Of a stretch of 64,000 bases of DNA, positions 15,628 through 23,767 are shown piece by piece. This DNA is from JBMOPD01 sp049323615 (lineage in GTDB: Bacteria; Bacillota; Desulfotomaculia; Desulfotomaculales; Desulfocucumaceae): the NCBI GenBank assembly GCA_049323615.1, contig JBMOPD010000094.1, positions 62,001 to 126,000 on the forward strand, read 5' to 3'. The position numbers and the translations under genes are program-made. Numbering within the stretch: the first letter of the stretch is position 1; each line of letters begins with the position of its first letter. Under the pieces are notes generated by a model. That model saw only the letters and a list, made by a program, of their open reading frames with translations. It searched no databases and was not told where the DNA came from.

Positions 15628-15679
15628 GGGGACATTCCTGTCCACAAAGGACCACCCATGCTTCAGCAGGTGTGTCCCC
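15628..15679. repeat. GGGGACATTCCT...TGTGTCCCC hairpin element, copy 1
   Basis: Terminal arms GGGGACA and TGTCCCC with inner TTCCTG/CAGG pairing and a trailing TTTCC, inserted between rplR and rpsE. A second copy with the same ends lies at 17074-17129. Confidence 0.65.
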
Positions 15680-15684
15680 TTTCC

Positions 15685-16053
15685 TTAGAATTCCAGGCCG
15701 CCTTCCCTGGCCGCGTCGGCCAGGGCTTTTACCCGCCCGTGGTAGAGATATCCGGCCCGGTCGAAAACAACTCTTGAAATGCCCTTATCCTTGGCCGCCT
15801 TGGCCACCAGGCTGCCAACGGCGGCGGCAGCCTCTTTATTCCCGCCACTGGCCAGCTTGCCCTTTAGATCGGGGGAAAGGGTGGACACGGTAAGCAGTGT
15901 CACTCCCTTTTCGTCATCTATCAATGAAGCGTAGATGTTGTTAAGGCTGCGAAATACATTCAGGCGGGGGCGCTGGGCGGTGCCGTATATTTTGTTGCGC
16001 ACCCGCCGGCGCCGTTTGTCCCGTTCTTCCTTGCGGTCAGGTTTATTAATCAC
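15685..16053 (-). CDS. rplR: 50S ribosomal protein L18
   Basis: 122 residues; a 5S rRNA-binding protein. Conserved blocks: RKEERDKRRRRVRNKIYGTA, RPRLNVFRSLNNIYASLIDD, and the end VVFDRAGYLYHGRVKALADA followed by A-R-E-G-G-L-E-F. Between rplF and rpsE. Confidence 0.98.
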   Translation of the reverse strand: MINKPDRKEERDKRRRRVRNKIYGTAQRPRLNVFRSLNNIYASLIDDEKGVTLLTVSTLSPDLKGKLASGGNKEAAAAVGSLVAKAAKDKGISRVVFDRAGYLYHGRVKALADAAREGGLEF

Positions 16054-16076
16054 CTGGCTTTCAACTCCTTCGCCAC

Positions 16077-16625
16077 CTACTTCTTGCCTTTTCCTCCGGC
16101 CTTACCGGCCTTGCGGCGAATATATTCGCCCTCGTACTTGATGCCTTTGCCCTTGTAAGGCTCGGGCTCCCTTACCGCCCTGATGTTGGCGGCAAAGGCC
16201 CCCACCTTTTCCTTATCCACACCCTTTACCACAACCCTGGTGGGAGTGGGGACCTCTATTTCAATTCCCTCGGGAGGATCCATCTCCACCGGATGCGAGT
16301 AGCCTACCGCCAGTACCAGCTTTTTGCCCTGTTTGGAGGCTCTGTAGCCGACACCGGCCAGTTCCAGTGTTCTTTGAAAGCCGGTGGTCACACCGGTGAC
16401 CATATTGTTTAACAGGGTGCGGGACAATCCGTGCAGGGATTTATTAACAGGATCGTCTGAAGGCCTTTCCACCAGCAGCTTCCCGTCCTCGACCCTGATA
16501 ATCATATTTTCGTGAAATTCTCTCTGGAGGACTCCCTTTGGTCCCTTTACCGCTACTGCAGTGCCGTCAATGTTTACATCGACACCCTTGGGCAGCGGTA
16601 TGGGCTGCTTGCCAATCCTCGACAT
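16077..16625 (-). CDS. rplF: 50S ribosomal protein L6
   Basis: 182 residues with the duplicated L6 fold: MSRIGKQPIPLPKGVDVNID, VKGPKGVLQREF, LELAGVGYRASKQGKKLVLA, then EPYKGKGIKYEGEYIRRKAG and a Gly/Lys-rich tail. Lies near the factor-binding centre of the 50S subunit. Confidence 0.98.
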   Translation of the reverse strand: MSRIGKQPIPLPKGVDVNIDGTAVAVKGPKGVLQREFHENMIIRVEDGKLLVERPSDDPVNKSLHGLSRTLLNNMVTGVTTGFQRTLELAGVGYRASKQGKKLVLAVGYSHPVEMDPPEGIEIEVPTPTRVVVKGVDKEKVGAFAANIRAVREPEPYKGKGIKYEGEYIRRKAGKAGGKGKK

Positions 16626-16652
16626 TTCTACACCTCCTGCGCCGAAAGAATA

Positions 16653-17051
16653 CTACCAGACGTAGCAGATCACTTCTCCGCCCAGGCCCAGTTTTCTGGC
16701 CTTTTTATCGGTCATGATGCCCTGGGATGTGGAAATAATGGCTATCCCCAGTCCTCCCAGCACCCTGGGAACGGAATCCTTGCGGGCGTAAACCCTCCGG
16801 CCGGGCTTGCTGATCCGTTTCAGCCCGGTAATCACCCTTTCCTTGTTGCTGCCGTACTTCATGTAAACCCGTACAATACCCTGCTTGCCGTCGGCAATAT
16901 ATTCGCAGTCTTTAATGAAGCCCTCCTCCTTGAGAATATCGGCAATGGCCTTCTTCATCCTGGAGGCCGGGGCCTCGACCTTTTCATGGTAAACGGTATT
17001 GGCGTTACGTATACGGGTCAAGAAGTCGGCAACGGGGTCAGTCATTGCCAT
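16653..17051 (-). CDS. rpsH: 30S ribosomal protein S8
   Basis: 132 residues: MTDPVADFLTRIRNANTVYH at the N-terminus and RRVYARKDSVPRVLGGLGIA, ISTSQGIMTDKKARKLGLGG near the C-terminus. A key 16S central-domain binder; in E. coli it regulates the spc operon. Preceded by the second GGGGACA element. Confidence 0.98.
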   Translation of the reverse strand: MAMTDPVADFLTRIRNANTVYHEKVEAPASRMKKAIADILKEEGFIKDCEYIADGKQGIVRVYMKYGSNKERVITGLKRISKPGRRVYARKDSVPRVLGGLGIAIISTSQGIMTDKKARKLGLGGEVICYVW

Positions 17052-17073
17052 GCAACACTACCTCCTTCAAATC

Positions 17074-17129
17074 GGGGACATTCCTCCGACTCCCCCAGAG
17101 TCACACTCATAAAGAGGAGGTGTGTCCCC
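17074..17129. repeat. GGGGACATTCCT...TGTGTCCCC hairpin element, copy 2
   Basis: Same terminal sequences as copy 1 (GGGGACATTCC and AGGTGTGTCCCCTTTCC) but a different middle, which forms its own GACTC/GAGTC stem. It sits between rpsN and rpsH inside the spc operon. Confidence 0.65.
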
Positions 17130-17137
17130 TTTCCTCT

Positions 17138-17323
17138 TTACCAGCTGGCCTTGCGGACACCGGGAATTTCGCCCTGGTAGGAAAGTTTCCTGAAACAGAT
17201 ACGGCAAATTCCGAATTTCCTCATATAGGCATGGGGCCGGCCACACAGCTTGCATCTATTGTACCTGCGCACCTTGAATTTTGGCTCCCGCAGGTTTTTG
17301 TTGATCATTGATTTTTTTGCCAT
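17138..17323 (-). CDS. rpsN: 30S ribosomal protein S14, type Z (zinc)
   Basis: 61 residues, the short zinc-binding form: CKLCGRPHAYMRKFGICRIC gives two CxxC pairs. The N-terminus AKKSMINKNLREPKFKVRRY and end GEIPGVRKASW are standard. Between rplE and rpsH. Confidence 0.97.
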   Translation of the reverse strand: MAKKSMINKNLREPKFKVRRYNRCKLCGRPHAYMRKFGICRICFRKLSYQGEIPGVRKASW

Positions 17324-17370
17324 CTTCTCCCTCCTTTTTCAGGAAAGTCCGCGCTTTTTCCGGCAGGGAA

Positions 17371-17919
17371 TCAGGCGGCCCGGAAGGGCATGCCCAGAAG
17401 CCGCAGCAGTTCCCTGGCTTCCTCGTCAGTGCGGGCGGTGGTTACAAAAATGATGTCCATACCCCGCACCTTGTCAATCTTGTCGTAATCAATCTCCGGG
17501 AATATCAGCTGCTCGCGTACCCCCATGCTGTAGTTGCCACGGCCGTCGAAGGACTTCGGCGATACGCCCCGGAAGTCCCTCACCCTGGGGAGGGCCACGC
17601 TGAACAATTTATCTACAAAGTGGTACATCCTGTCCCCGCGCAGGGTCACCTTGCAGCCGATCTTCATGCCCTGGCGCAGTTTGAAGGCGGCTATGGATTT
17701 CTTGGCCCTGGTGATTACCGGGCGCTGGCCGGTGATGGTGGCAATGTCGTTTACCGCCGCGTCCAGGGCCTTGCTGTTTTGAATGGCCTCGCCGACCCCG
17801 ACGTTGATAACCACTTTTTCCAGTTTGGGCACTTCCATTATATTCTTGTAGCCAAATTTCTGCATCATGGCCTTTACTACTTCGTTTTTGTACTTTTCCT
17901 TGAGCCTTGACACCAACAT
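17371..17919 (-). CDS. rplE: 50S ribosomal protein L5
   Basis: 182 residues, binds 5S rRNA and contacts P-site tRNA. Blocks: MEVPKLEKVVINVGVGEAIQ, ITGQRPVITRAKKSIAAFKL, RQGMKIGCKVTLRGDRMYHF and the end GMDIIFVTTARTDEEARELL. 18 bases from rplX. Confidence 0.98.
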   Translation of the reverse strand: MLVSRLKEKYKNEVVKAMMQKFGYKNIMEVPKLEKVVINVGVGEAIQNSKALDAAVNDIATITGQRPVITRAKKSIAAFKLRQGMKIGCKVTLRGDRMYHFVDKLFSVALPRVRDFRGVSPKSFDGRGNYSMGVREQLIFPEIDYDKIDKVRGMDIIFVTTARTDEEARELLRLLGMPFRAA

Positions 17920-17937
17920 TCCCTCCTTTCCGGCCTG

Positions 17938-18258
17938 TTAACCCAGCAATTCTCCACATTCCCTACAGATCCGGACTTTTTTCCCGTCTTCCAGGAATTT
18001 CTTTTTTATCCGGGTAGGAGAGTTGCATTTTGTACAAAACAGCATCACATTGGAGCTGTGCACCGGGGCGGGCTTTTCCATTATCCCCCCCTGGGGCATT
18101 TTTTGAGTGGGCCTGGTATGACGCTTGACGATGTTTACCCCGTCTATGATAATCCGGCTTTTTTCCGGGTCAACGCTGATAATCTTGCCTTTTTTCCCTT
18201 TGTCCTTGCCCGTGGTCACCAGCACGGTATCGCCCTTGCGCACGTGAATCTTCGGCAT
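17938..18258 (-). CDS. rplX: 50S ribosomal protein L24 (with C-terminal zinc ribbon)
   Basis: About 106 residues. KOW motif near the N-terminus (VRKGDTVLVTTGKDKGKKGK) and KAPVHSSNVM-like strand (K-P-A-P-V-H-S-S-N-V). The C-terminus carries two CxxC pairs (F-C-T-K-C-N and I-C-R-E-C-G), so it may bind zinc. ATG at 18258 follows AGGAGGTG by 5 bases; the in-frame GTG at 18264 overlaps the site. Confidence 0.97.
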   Translation of the reverse strand: MPKIHVRKGDTVLVTTGKDKGKKGKIISVDPEKSRIIIDGVNIVKRHTRPTQKMPQGGIMEKPAPVHSSNVMLFCTKCNSPTRIKKKFLEDGKKVRICRECGELLG

Positions 18259-18293
18259 GTTCACACCTCCTGTCTCTAGGCGCTGTAACTCTC

Positions 18294-18662
18294 CTACAGA
18301 ACCTCCGGGGCCAGGGAAATTATTTTCATAAAATCCCGGTCCCGCAGTTCCCGGGCCACCGGCCCGAAAATACGAGTGCCGCGCGGACTCTTGTCGTCCT
18401 TGATGATCACGGCCGCATTTTCGTCAAACTTTATATAGGAACCGTCCGGGCGCCTGACTTCCTTGTTGGTCCTGACCACCACGCATTTTACCACGTCGCC
18501 TTTCTTAACAACGCCGCCGGGCGTGGCTTCCTTGACGGAGCATATGATGGTGTCCCCGACGGTGGCATAACGCCGCAGCGACCCGCCCAGCACCCTGATG
18601 CACATAAGCCTGCGGGCACCGGTGTTGTCAGCCACGTTAAGAATGGTTTGCACCTGGATCAT
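18294..18662 (-). CDS. rplN: 50S ribosomal protein L14
   Basis: 122 residues, standard length: IQVQTILNVADNTGARRLMC, GDVVKCVVVRTNKEVRRPDG, DDKSPRGTRIFGPVARELRD. Sits at the subunit interface. Between rpsQ and rplX. Confidence 0.98.
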   Translation of the reverse strand: MIQVQTILNVADNTGARRLMCIRVLGGSLRRYATVGDTIICSVKEATPGGVVKKGDVVKCVVVRTNKEVRRPDGSYIKFDENAAVIIKDDKSPRGTRIFGPVARELRDRDFMKIISLAPEVL

Positions 18663-18691
18663 GTTTTACAACCTCCTTCAGCCGCCGCGCC

Positions 18692-18955
18692 TTAAATCTG
18701 TTGAGCCCGCTCCAGTATTTCCACGATCCGCCACCGCTTATCCTTGGACAGGGGCCTTGTTTCCATGATCTTTACCTTGTCACCCACACGGCAGGCGTTT
18801 TCCCCGTCATGGGCTTTAAATTTCCTGGTCCTTCTGAAGGTGCGCTGGTACAGGGGGTGCCTGACCAGAGTCTCAACGGACACCACCACGGTCTTATCCA
18901 TTTTATCGCTGACCACGTAACCGGTACGGGTCTTGCGTATATTTCGCCCTTCCAC
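18692..18955 (-). CDS. rpsQ: 30S ribosomal protein S17
   Basis: 87 residues, OB fold: GRNIRKTRTGYVVSDKMDKT, VVVSVETLVRHPLYQRTFRR, GDKVKIMETRPLSKDKRWRI. Between rpmC and rplN. Confidence 0.98.
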   Translation of the reverse strand: MEGRNIRKTRTGYVVSDKMDKTVVVSVETLVRHPLYQRTFRRTRKFKAHDGENACRVGDKVKIMETRPLSKDKRWRIVEILERAQQI

Positions 18956-18980
18956 CTTGCTAACCCCCCTTGCGTTTTTC

Positions 18981-19193
18981 CTACGCCTGGCTAATACCCA
19001 GTTCCCTCTGGCGTATAATGGTCTTTACCCTGGCAATATCCCTCTTAACTTCCTTGACCCTCATCGGGTTATCCAGCTGGCCCGTGTAGAGCTGGAACTT
19101 CAGTCTGAACAGTTCATCCTTGGAATCATTCAGGGCCTTCCTCAACTCATCGTCGGACATTTCTCTGAGTTCCCTAGGCTTCACCGGCCTCAC
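18981..19193 (-). CDS. rpmC: 50S ribosomal protein L29
   Basis: 70 residues from the GTG at 19193; a second GTG at 19184 would give the more usual M-K-P-R-E-L-R-E-M-S-D-D. Two-helix protein near the tunnel exit, with KELFRLKFQ-type sequence (K-D-E-L-F-R-L-K-F-Q) and VKEVKRDIARVKTIIRQREL. Its 5' end overlaps rplP by up to 20 bases, suggesting coupling. Confidence 0.95.
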   Translation of the reverse strand: MRPVKPRELREMSDDELRKALNDSKDELFRLKFQLYTGQLDNPMRVKEVKRDIARVKTIIRQRELGISQA

Positions 19194-19605
19194 CCACTTC
19201 CCCGCTTTTTACGAATTTCGTTTTAACAGGCAACTTATGAGACGCCAGGCGCATAGCTTCCCTGGCTACCTCCTCGGTCACACCGGCCAGCTCAAACAGT
19301 ATCCGGCCCGGCTTCACCACGGCCACCCAGTATTCAGGGGCGCCCTTACCGCTTCCCATACGGGTCTCGGCAGGCTTCTGGGTAATGGGCTTGTCGGGAA
19401 AAATCCTTATCCAGACCTTGCCGCCTCTCTTTATATAACGGGTCATGGCAATACGGGCGGCTTCAATCTGCCTGTTTGTTATCCAGGCCGGCTCCAGGGC
19501 CTGCAGGCCGTAATCGCCGAAATGGATTTCAGTGCCCCCCTTGGCTTTCCCGGTAAGACCGGGACGATGCTGCTTACGATACTTTACCCTCTTAGGTATC
19601 AACAT
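19174..19605 (-). CDS. rplP: 50S ribosomal protein L16
   Basis: 143 residues: MLIPKRVKYRKQHRPGLTGK, GGKVWIRIFPDKPITQKPAE, GSGKGAPEYWVAVVKPGRIL. It organises the A site near the peptidyl-transferase centre. Ends in an acidic G-E-V-G-E-A-G-E-A tail that overlaps the rpmC start. Confidence 0.98.
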   Translation of the reverse strand: MLIPKRVKYRKQHRPGLTGKAKGGTEIHFGDYGLQALEPAWITNRQIEAARIAMTRYIKRGGKVWIRIFPDKPITQKPAETRMGSGKGAPEYWVAVVKPGRILFELAGVTEEVAREAMRLASHKLPVKTKFVKSGEVGEAGEA

Positions 19606-19610
19606 AAAGC

Positions 19611-20273
19611 CTATTCCCCTCCTTGTCCGGCAGCGGGCTTGGCTTCCGGCAGAACTTCTCCTTTGTAAATCCAGACTTTTATCCCGATTTTGCCGTAAGT
19701 GGTGTTTGCCTCGGCAAAACCGTAATCGATATCAGCCCTGAGGGTGTGCAGGGGCACCTTGCCCTCGCTGTACCACTCGGTGCGGGCTATCTCCGCCCCG
19801 GCCAGCCTGCCTGAACAGGCCACTTTAATGCCCTTGGCGCCCATTTTCATGCTGCGGGAAACAACCTGCTTCATGGCCCGGCGGAAGGCGATCCTCTTTT
19901 CAATCTGGGCCGCCGCATTCTCGGCCACCAGCTGGGCATCTATTTCGGGAACCTTGATTTCGGCAATGTTGACGTGGATCTGTTTTCCGGTTAATTTCTC
20001 CAGTTCCCTGCGCAGGTTTTCAACTTCGGCCCCGCCCCGCCCGATAACTATACCCGGTTTGGCAGCGTGGATAGTCACCTTGACCCGGTTGGCCGCCCTT
20101 TCTATCTGTATCCGGGAGATACCGGCCGCGTATAGTTTGTTCTTTATAAATTTACGGATCTTGACATCTTCAAGCAAATGGGTGGAAAAATCCTTTTTGC
20201 CGGCGAACCACTTGCCGTCCCAGTCCTTGATGATACCTAAGCGCAAACCCTTTGGATTTACCTTCTGGCCCAC
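19611..20273 (-). CDS. rpsC: 30S ribosomal protein S3
   Basis: 220 residues. The KH domain (VTIHAAKPGIVIGRGGAEVE, with the I-G-R-G-G loop) is followed by the C-terminal S3 domain (RRAMKQVVSRSMKMGAKGIK, LRADIDYGFAEANTTYGKIG). Lies at the mRNA entry. Between rplV and rplP with 5- and 85-base gaps. Confidence 0.98.
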   Translation of the reverse strand: MGQKVNPKGLRLGIIKDWDGKWFAGKKDFSTHLLEDVKIRKFIKNKLYAAGISRIQIERAANRVKVTIHAAKPGIVIGRGGAEVENLRRELEKLTGKQIHVNIAEIKVPEIDAQLVAENAAAQIEKRIAFRRAMKQVVSRSMKMGAKGIKVACSGRLAGAEIARTEWYSEGKVPLHTLRADIDYGFAEANTTYGKIGIKVWIYKGEVLPEAKPAAGQGGE

Positions 20274-20358
20274 ACTAGCCCTCCTTTTATTGGCTGATCA
20301 GCCTTTACTTTCAGGTCCGGGATTGGTAACCCCTAATCCCTGACCCTGACTTTTCATC

Positions 20359-20718
20359 TTATTTAGCATTTTTTTCCCTCAACACAACGGTTACGTGACT
20401 GGTGCGCCTGCGCATCAAATCCGCCCGTCCCATGGCTCTTGCCTGGTAACGCTTGATAATGGGCCCCTGGTCAACGTAGCACTCGGCCACGTAGAGACTT
20501 TCCCTGTCCATTTCATAGTTGTGTTCGGCATTGGCTGCGGCCGACTGCACCACCTTGGTCACCGGCGCCGAAGCCCGCCTGGGAGTGAATTTCAGAATAG
20601 CCAGGGCCTCCCGTAAGTCCTTGCCGCGGATCAGATCCACCACCTCCCGGACCTTGCGCGGGGAGATACGGATGTACCTGGCAATGGCCCTTGCTTCATT
20701 TGTATTGGCAGCTGCCAC
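20359..20718 (-). CDS. rplV: 50S ribosomal protein L22
   Basis: 119 residues: ARAIARYIRISPRKVREVVD, DLIRGKDLREALAILKFTPR, then the tunnel-lining hairpin IKRYQARAMGRADLMRRRTS. Start is GTG at 20718. Confidence 0.98.
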   Translation of the reverse strand: MAAANTNEARAIARYIRISPRKVREVVDLIRGKDLREALAILKFTPRRASAPVTKVVQSAAANAEHNYEMDRESLYVAECYVDQGPIIKRYQARAMGRADLMRRRTSHVTVVLREKNAK

Positions 20719-20767
20719 AGGTATACCCCCTTAACTCAAACCTGTTAAAACAAACCAGACTGCGGTC

Positions 20768-21052
20768 TCACTTTAACGACGTGGAGCGTTCGGTATGATG
20801 CCCGTGCCCCCTGAACATCCTGGTCGGCGCGAATTCTCCGAGCTTGTGCCCCACCATGTCTTCGGTAATATATACCGGGATGTGTTTACGCCCGTCATGG
20901 ACGGCCAGGGTATGGCCGATCATCTGGGGAAATATGGTCGACCGGCGGGACCACGTTTTTATCACACGCTTTTCGTTTTTAGCGTTCATTTCTTCAATCT
21001 TCTCAAGCAGTTTCGGGTCACAGTACGGTCCCTTCTTCAAGGAACGGCCCAT
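20768..21052 (-). CDS. rpsS: 30S ribosomal protein S19
   Basis: 94 residues: GRSLKKGPYCDPKLLEKIEE, IKTWSRRSTIFPQMIGHTLA, VHDGRKHIPVYITEDMVGHK, LGEFAPTRMFRGHGHHTERS. Head protein paired with S13. Confidence 0.98.
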   Translation of the reverse strand: MGRSLKKGPYCDPKLLEKIEEMNAKNEKRVIKTWSRRSTIFPQMIGHTLAVHDGRKHIPVYITEDMVGHKLGEFAPTRMFRGHGHHTERSTSLK

Positions 21053-21071
21053 GTGCTAGCCTCCTTTCCCG

Positions 21072-21896
21072 CTACTTGGTTCTTCGCTTGACAATCAGGC
21101 GGTCACTGGGCTTCTTCTTCCTGGTGCGCGCCCCCAGGGCCGGCTTGCCCCAAGGAGTTACGGGGTTGCGGCCAATGGGCGAGCGGCCTTCACCACCGCC
21201 GTGCGGGTGGTCCACCGGGTTCATGACCACACCGCGGACGGTGGGCCTTTTGCCTTCCCAGCGGTTGCGCCCGGCCTTGCCTACGGTGATATTCTCGTGA
21301 TCGACATTGCCCACCTGGCCGATGGTAGCGCGGCAATCCTGGAGAATCAGCCTCATTTCGCCCGAAGGCATGCGGATGTGGGCGTATTTGCCCTCTTTGG
21401 CCACCAGCTGCGCCGCCGTGCCGGCCGAACGGACCAGTTGCCCGCCGGCCCTGGGATACAGTTCAATATTATGAACCATGGTGCCCAGAGGGATGTTTTT
21501 CAGCGGCAGGGCATTCCCCACCTTGATATCCGCATCTTCGCCGGAAGTAACCGTCATGCCCGTTTCCAGGCCCAGAGGGGCCAGGATATAGCGTTTTTCT
21601 CCGTCAGCGTAATGAAGCAGGGCGATTCTGGCCGACCGGTTGGGGTCGTACTCAATGGTGGCCACCTTTGCCGGAATGCCATCCTTGTCTCTTTTGAAGT
21701 CAATCAGACGATACTGCCTCTTGTGCCCGCCACCGCGGTGCCTCACCGTTATTCTTCCTTTGTTGTTACGGCCGGATCTCTTTTTCAGCGGTGCTAAAAG
21801 GGATTTTTCCGGCTGATCCGTGGTTATTTCATCAAAGGTCGAAACAGTTACAAACCTGCGACCAGGCGATGTAGGCTTAAACTTTTTAACTGCCAC
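21072..21896 (-). CDS. rplB: 50S ribosomal protein L2
   Basis: 274 residues, essential for subunit association and peptidyl transfer. Blocks: RNNKGRITVRHRGGGHKRQY, ALPLKNIPLGTMVHNIELYP and the catalytic-region VVMNPVDHPHGGGEGRSPIG. The gap to rplW (187 bases) is unusually long for this operon and holds a heptamer-built hairpin. Confidence 0.98.
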   Translation of the reverse strand: MAVKKFKPTSPGRRFVTVSTFDEITTDQPEKSLLAPLKKRSGRNNKGRITVRHRGGGHKRQYRLIDFKRDKDGIPAKVATIEYDPNRSARIALLHYADGEKRYILAPLGLETGMTVTSGEDADIKVGNALPLKNIPLGTMVHNIELYPRAGGQLVRSAGTAAQLVAKEGKYAHIRMPSGEMRLILQDCRATIGQVGNVDHENITVGKAGRNRWEGKRPTVRGVVMNPVDHPHGGGEGRSPIGRNPVTPWGKPALGARTRKKKPSDRLIVKRRTK

Positions 21897-21917
21897 CTGG
21901 TTTCCCTCCTAATTTCA

Positions 21918-22080
21918 GTCATCGGTCGTCAGTCGTCCGTCGTCGGACTGCTCGCTGACATTTGACTGAAGTTAAATGTCTTAGAGTCTTTTTCAGTCGT
22001 CTTCCGCCAGGTTCTAAGCCGGAATCGGCTTCAAGTCAATTCCTCCTATACTGACGGCTGACGCCGGACGTCCGACGACT
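21918..22080. repeat. Inverted pair of heptamer arrays (GTCGTCN family) between rplW and rplB
   Basis: The left array 21918-21946 (GTCATCG, GTCGTCA, GTCGTCC, GTCGTCG) and right array 22052-22080 (TGACGGC, TGACGCC, GGACGTC, CGACGAC) are head-to-head. On the transcribed strand about 23 of 29 positions pair, with mismatches recurring roughly every 7. Inside are two smaller hairpins, GACATTT/AAATGTC and AAGCCG/CGGCTT. Confidence 0.7.
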
Positions 22081-22083
22081 TGG

Positions 22084-22371
22084 TTACACGCCCTCAAAGA
22101 TTTCGATCTTGTCGCCCGCCTTCAGGGTAACGATAGCCTTCTTGTAATCAGGGGTACGGCCTATCCTGCCCCTGACCCTTGTCATCCTGCCCTTGTAGCG
22201 AATGGTGTGCACCTTTTCCACCTTTACCTTGAAAAGCTCCTCGACGGCCTTTTTGATTTCAATTTTGTTGGAGTTCAAGTCCACTATGAAAGTGTACTTG
22301 TTCTCCCCCACCAGGTCCATGCTTTTTTCGGTGATGAGGGGCTTTTTAATGATGTCCCTGGGATTTTTCAC
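22084..22371 (-). CDS. rplW: 50S ribosomal protein L23
   Basis: 95 residues: RDIIKKPLITEKSMDLVGEN, YTFIVDLNSNKIEIKKAVEE, ELFKVKVEKVHTIRYKGRMT. Docking site for trigger factor and SRP at the tunnel exit. Overlaps rplD by 4 bases. Confidence 0.98.
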   Translation of the reverse strand: MKNPRDIIKKPLITEKSMDLVGENKYTFIVDLNSNKIEIKKAVEELFKVKVEKVHTIRYKGRMTRVRGRIGRTPDYKKAIVTLKAGDKIEIFEGV

Positions 22372-22994
22372 CTGGCCAGCACCTCCTCCACCCGGTTCAC
22401 CGCATCCTTGGTAATAACCAGGGTCTGGTGCGCCATCAGGTCATACACATTGAGAAAACCGGCCGCAGTGGGTTTTACGCCGGGTATATTGCGGGTCGAC
22501 TTGAAGATGTTTTCATCAATGCCGGCCGTCACCACCAGGGCCTTGTTGTTAATTTTAAGGTTTTCCAGTATCTGCACCATATCCCTGGTTTTGGGCTGAT
22601 CCAGCCGCAGTTGGTCCAGAACCACTATATTGCCGCTTTCAACCTTGGACGAAAGGGCCGACCTCATGGCCAGACGCCTTACCTTTTTGGGCAGCCTGAT
22701 GCTGTAATCCCTGGGGTGTGGACCAAAGACGGTGCCGCCGCCCCTCCAGATAGGGGAACGTATGCTGCCGTGCCTGGCCCGGCCGGTGCCTTTTTGCCGC
22801 CACGGCTTGCGGCCCCCGCCGCTGACCTCGGCCCGGGTCCTGGTGTCATGGGTGCCCTGTCTCTGATTGGCCAGGTAGGCCACCACGGCATCGTGCAGCA
22901 CGGACTGGTGAACAGGAATGCCAAAAACACTGTCATTCAGGTCAATTTCCCCTACCTGCTCCCCGTTGGTATTGTAAAGTGAAACCCTAGGCAT
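22368..22994 (-). CDS. rplD: 50S ribosomal protein L4
   Basis: 208 residues. The extended tunnel loop is visible (RAEVSGGGRKPWRQKGTGRA, RHGSIRSPIWRGGGTVFGPH). The C-terminal globular part includes VVLDQLRLDQPKTRDMVQIL. In E. coli L4 controls the S10 operon; no comparable leader was identified here. Confidence 0.98.
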   Translation of the reverse strand: MPRVSLYNTNGEQVGEIDLNDSVFGIPVHQSVLHDAVVAYLANQRQGTHDTRTRAEVSGGGRKPWRQKGTGRARHGSIRSPIWRGGGTVFGPHPRDYSIRLPKKVRRLAMRSALSSKVESGNIVVLDQLRLDQPKTRDMVQILENLKINNKALVVTAGIDENIFKSTRNIPGVKPTAAGFLNVYDLMAHQTLVITKDAVNRVEEVLAR

Positions 22995-23022
22995 TTTTCG
23001 TTCCTCCTTTTACGCACGACCG

Positions 23023-23655
23023 CTATTTCCTGGCCTTGACACTGTCTTTGATAACCAGCAGCCCTCCCCGGGGCCCGGGCACTGCTCCCTTAACCGCCAG
23101 CAGGTTGCGGCCGGCGTCTACCCTTACCACTTCCAGGTTCTGCACGGTAACCCGTTCAGCCCCGTAATGGCCGGGAAGCTTACGGCCCTTGAACACCCGG
23201 GCCGGACCCTTGGCGCCAAGGGAACCGGGACGGCGGTGGTATTTGGACCCGTGAGCCATGGGCCCGCGGTGAAAACCGTGTCTCTTAATGCCCCCGGCAA
23301 AGCCGCGGCCCTTCGAGGTACCCACAACATCAACTTTTTCCCCGGTGTTGAAAAGATCTGCCTTTATCTCCTGCCCCACCTGGTAGTTATCCCAATTGTC
23401 CACCCTCAGTTCCCTGAGGAATCTCAGGGGTCTTACCCCTGCCTTGTTAAAATGCCCCTTAAGCGGTTTATTAAACAGCCTTTCCCTTTTTTCTCCGAAA
23501 CCAACCTGGATCGCGCCGTAACCGTCCTTTTCCACAGTTTTTTTCTGGACCACGTAACACGGGCCGGCTTCGATAACAGTTACGGGCACGGCCAGGCCTT
23601 CGCCGGTAAACACCTGGGTCATGCCTACTTTTCTACCCAGTATTGCCTTTTTCAA
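23023..23655 (-). CDS. rplC: 50S ribosomal protein L3
   Basis: 210 residues: KAILGRKVGMTQVFTGEGLA, DVVGTSKGRGFAGGIKRHGF, the loop HRGPMAHGSKYHRRPGSLGA and GHYGAERVTVQNLEVVRVDA. An early-assembly protein. A 112-base gap separates it from rpsJ, in which I see no gene. Confidence 0.98.
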   Translation of the reverse strand: MKKAILGRKVGMTQVFTGEGLAVPVTVIEAGPCYVVQKKTVEKDGYGAIQVGFGEKRERLFNKPLKGHFNKAGVRPLRFLRELRVDNWDNYQVGQEIKADLFNTGEKVDVVGTSKGRGFAGGIKRHGFHRGPMAHGSKYHRRPGSLGAKGPARVFKGRKLPGHYGAERVTVQNLEVVRVDAGRNLLAVKGAVPGPRGGLLVIKDSVKARK

Positions 23656-23767
23656 CTCTTAGCACCTCCAGTGCCGGCCGGAAACAGAGGTTCACCCCGG
23701 CCCGGCTGGTACCAACCATACCACCCGGGCTCTCCTGCCGTGAACTTAATTTCCGGGCAAGCCCTTT

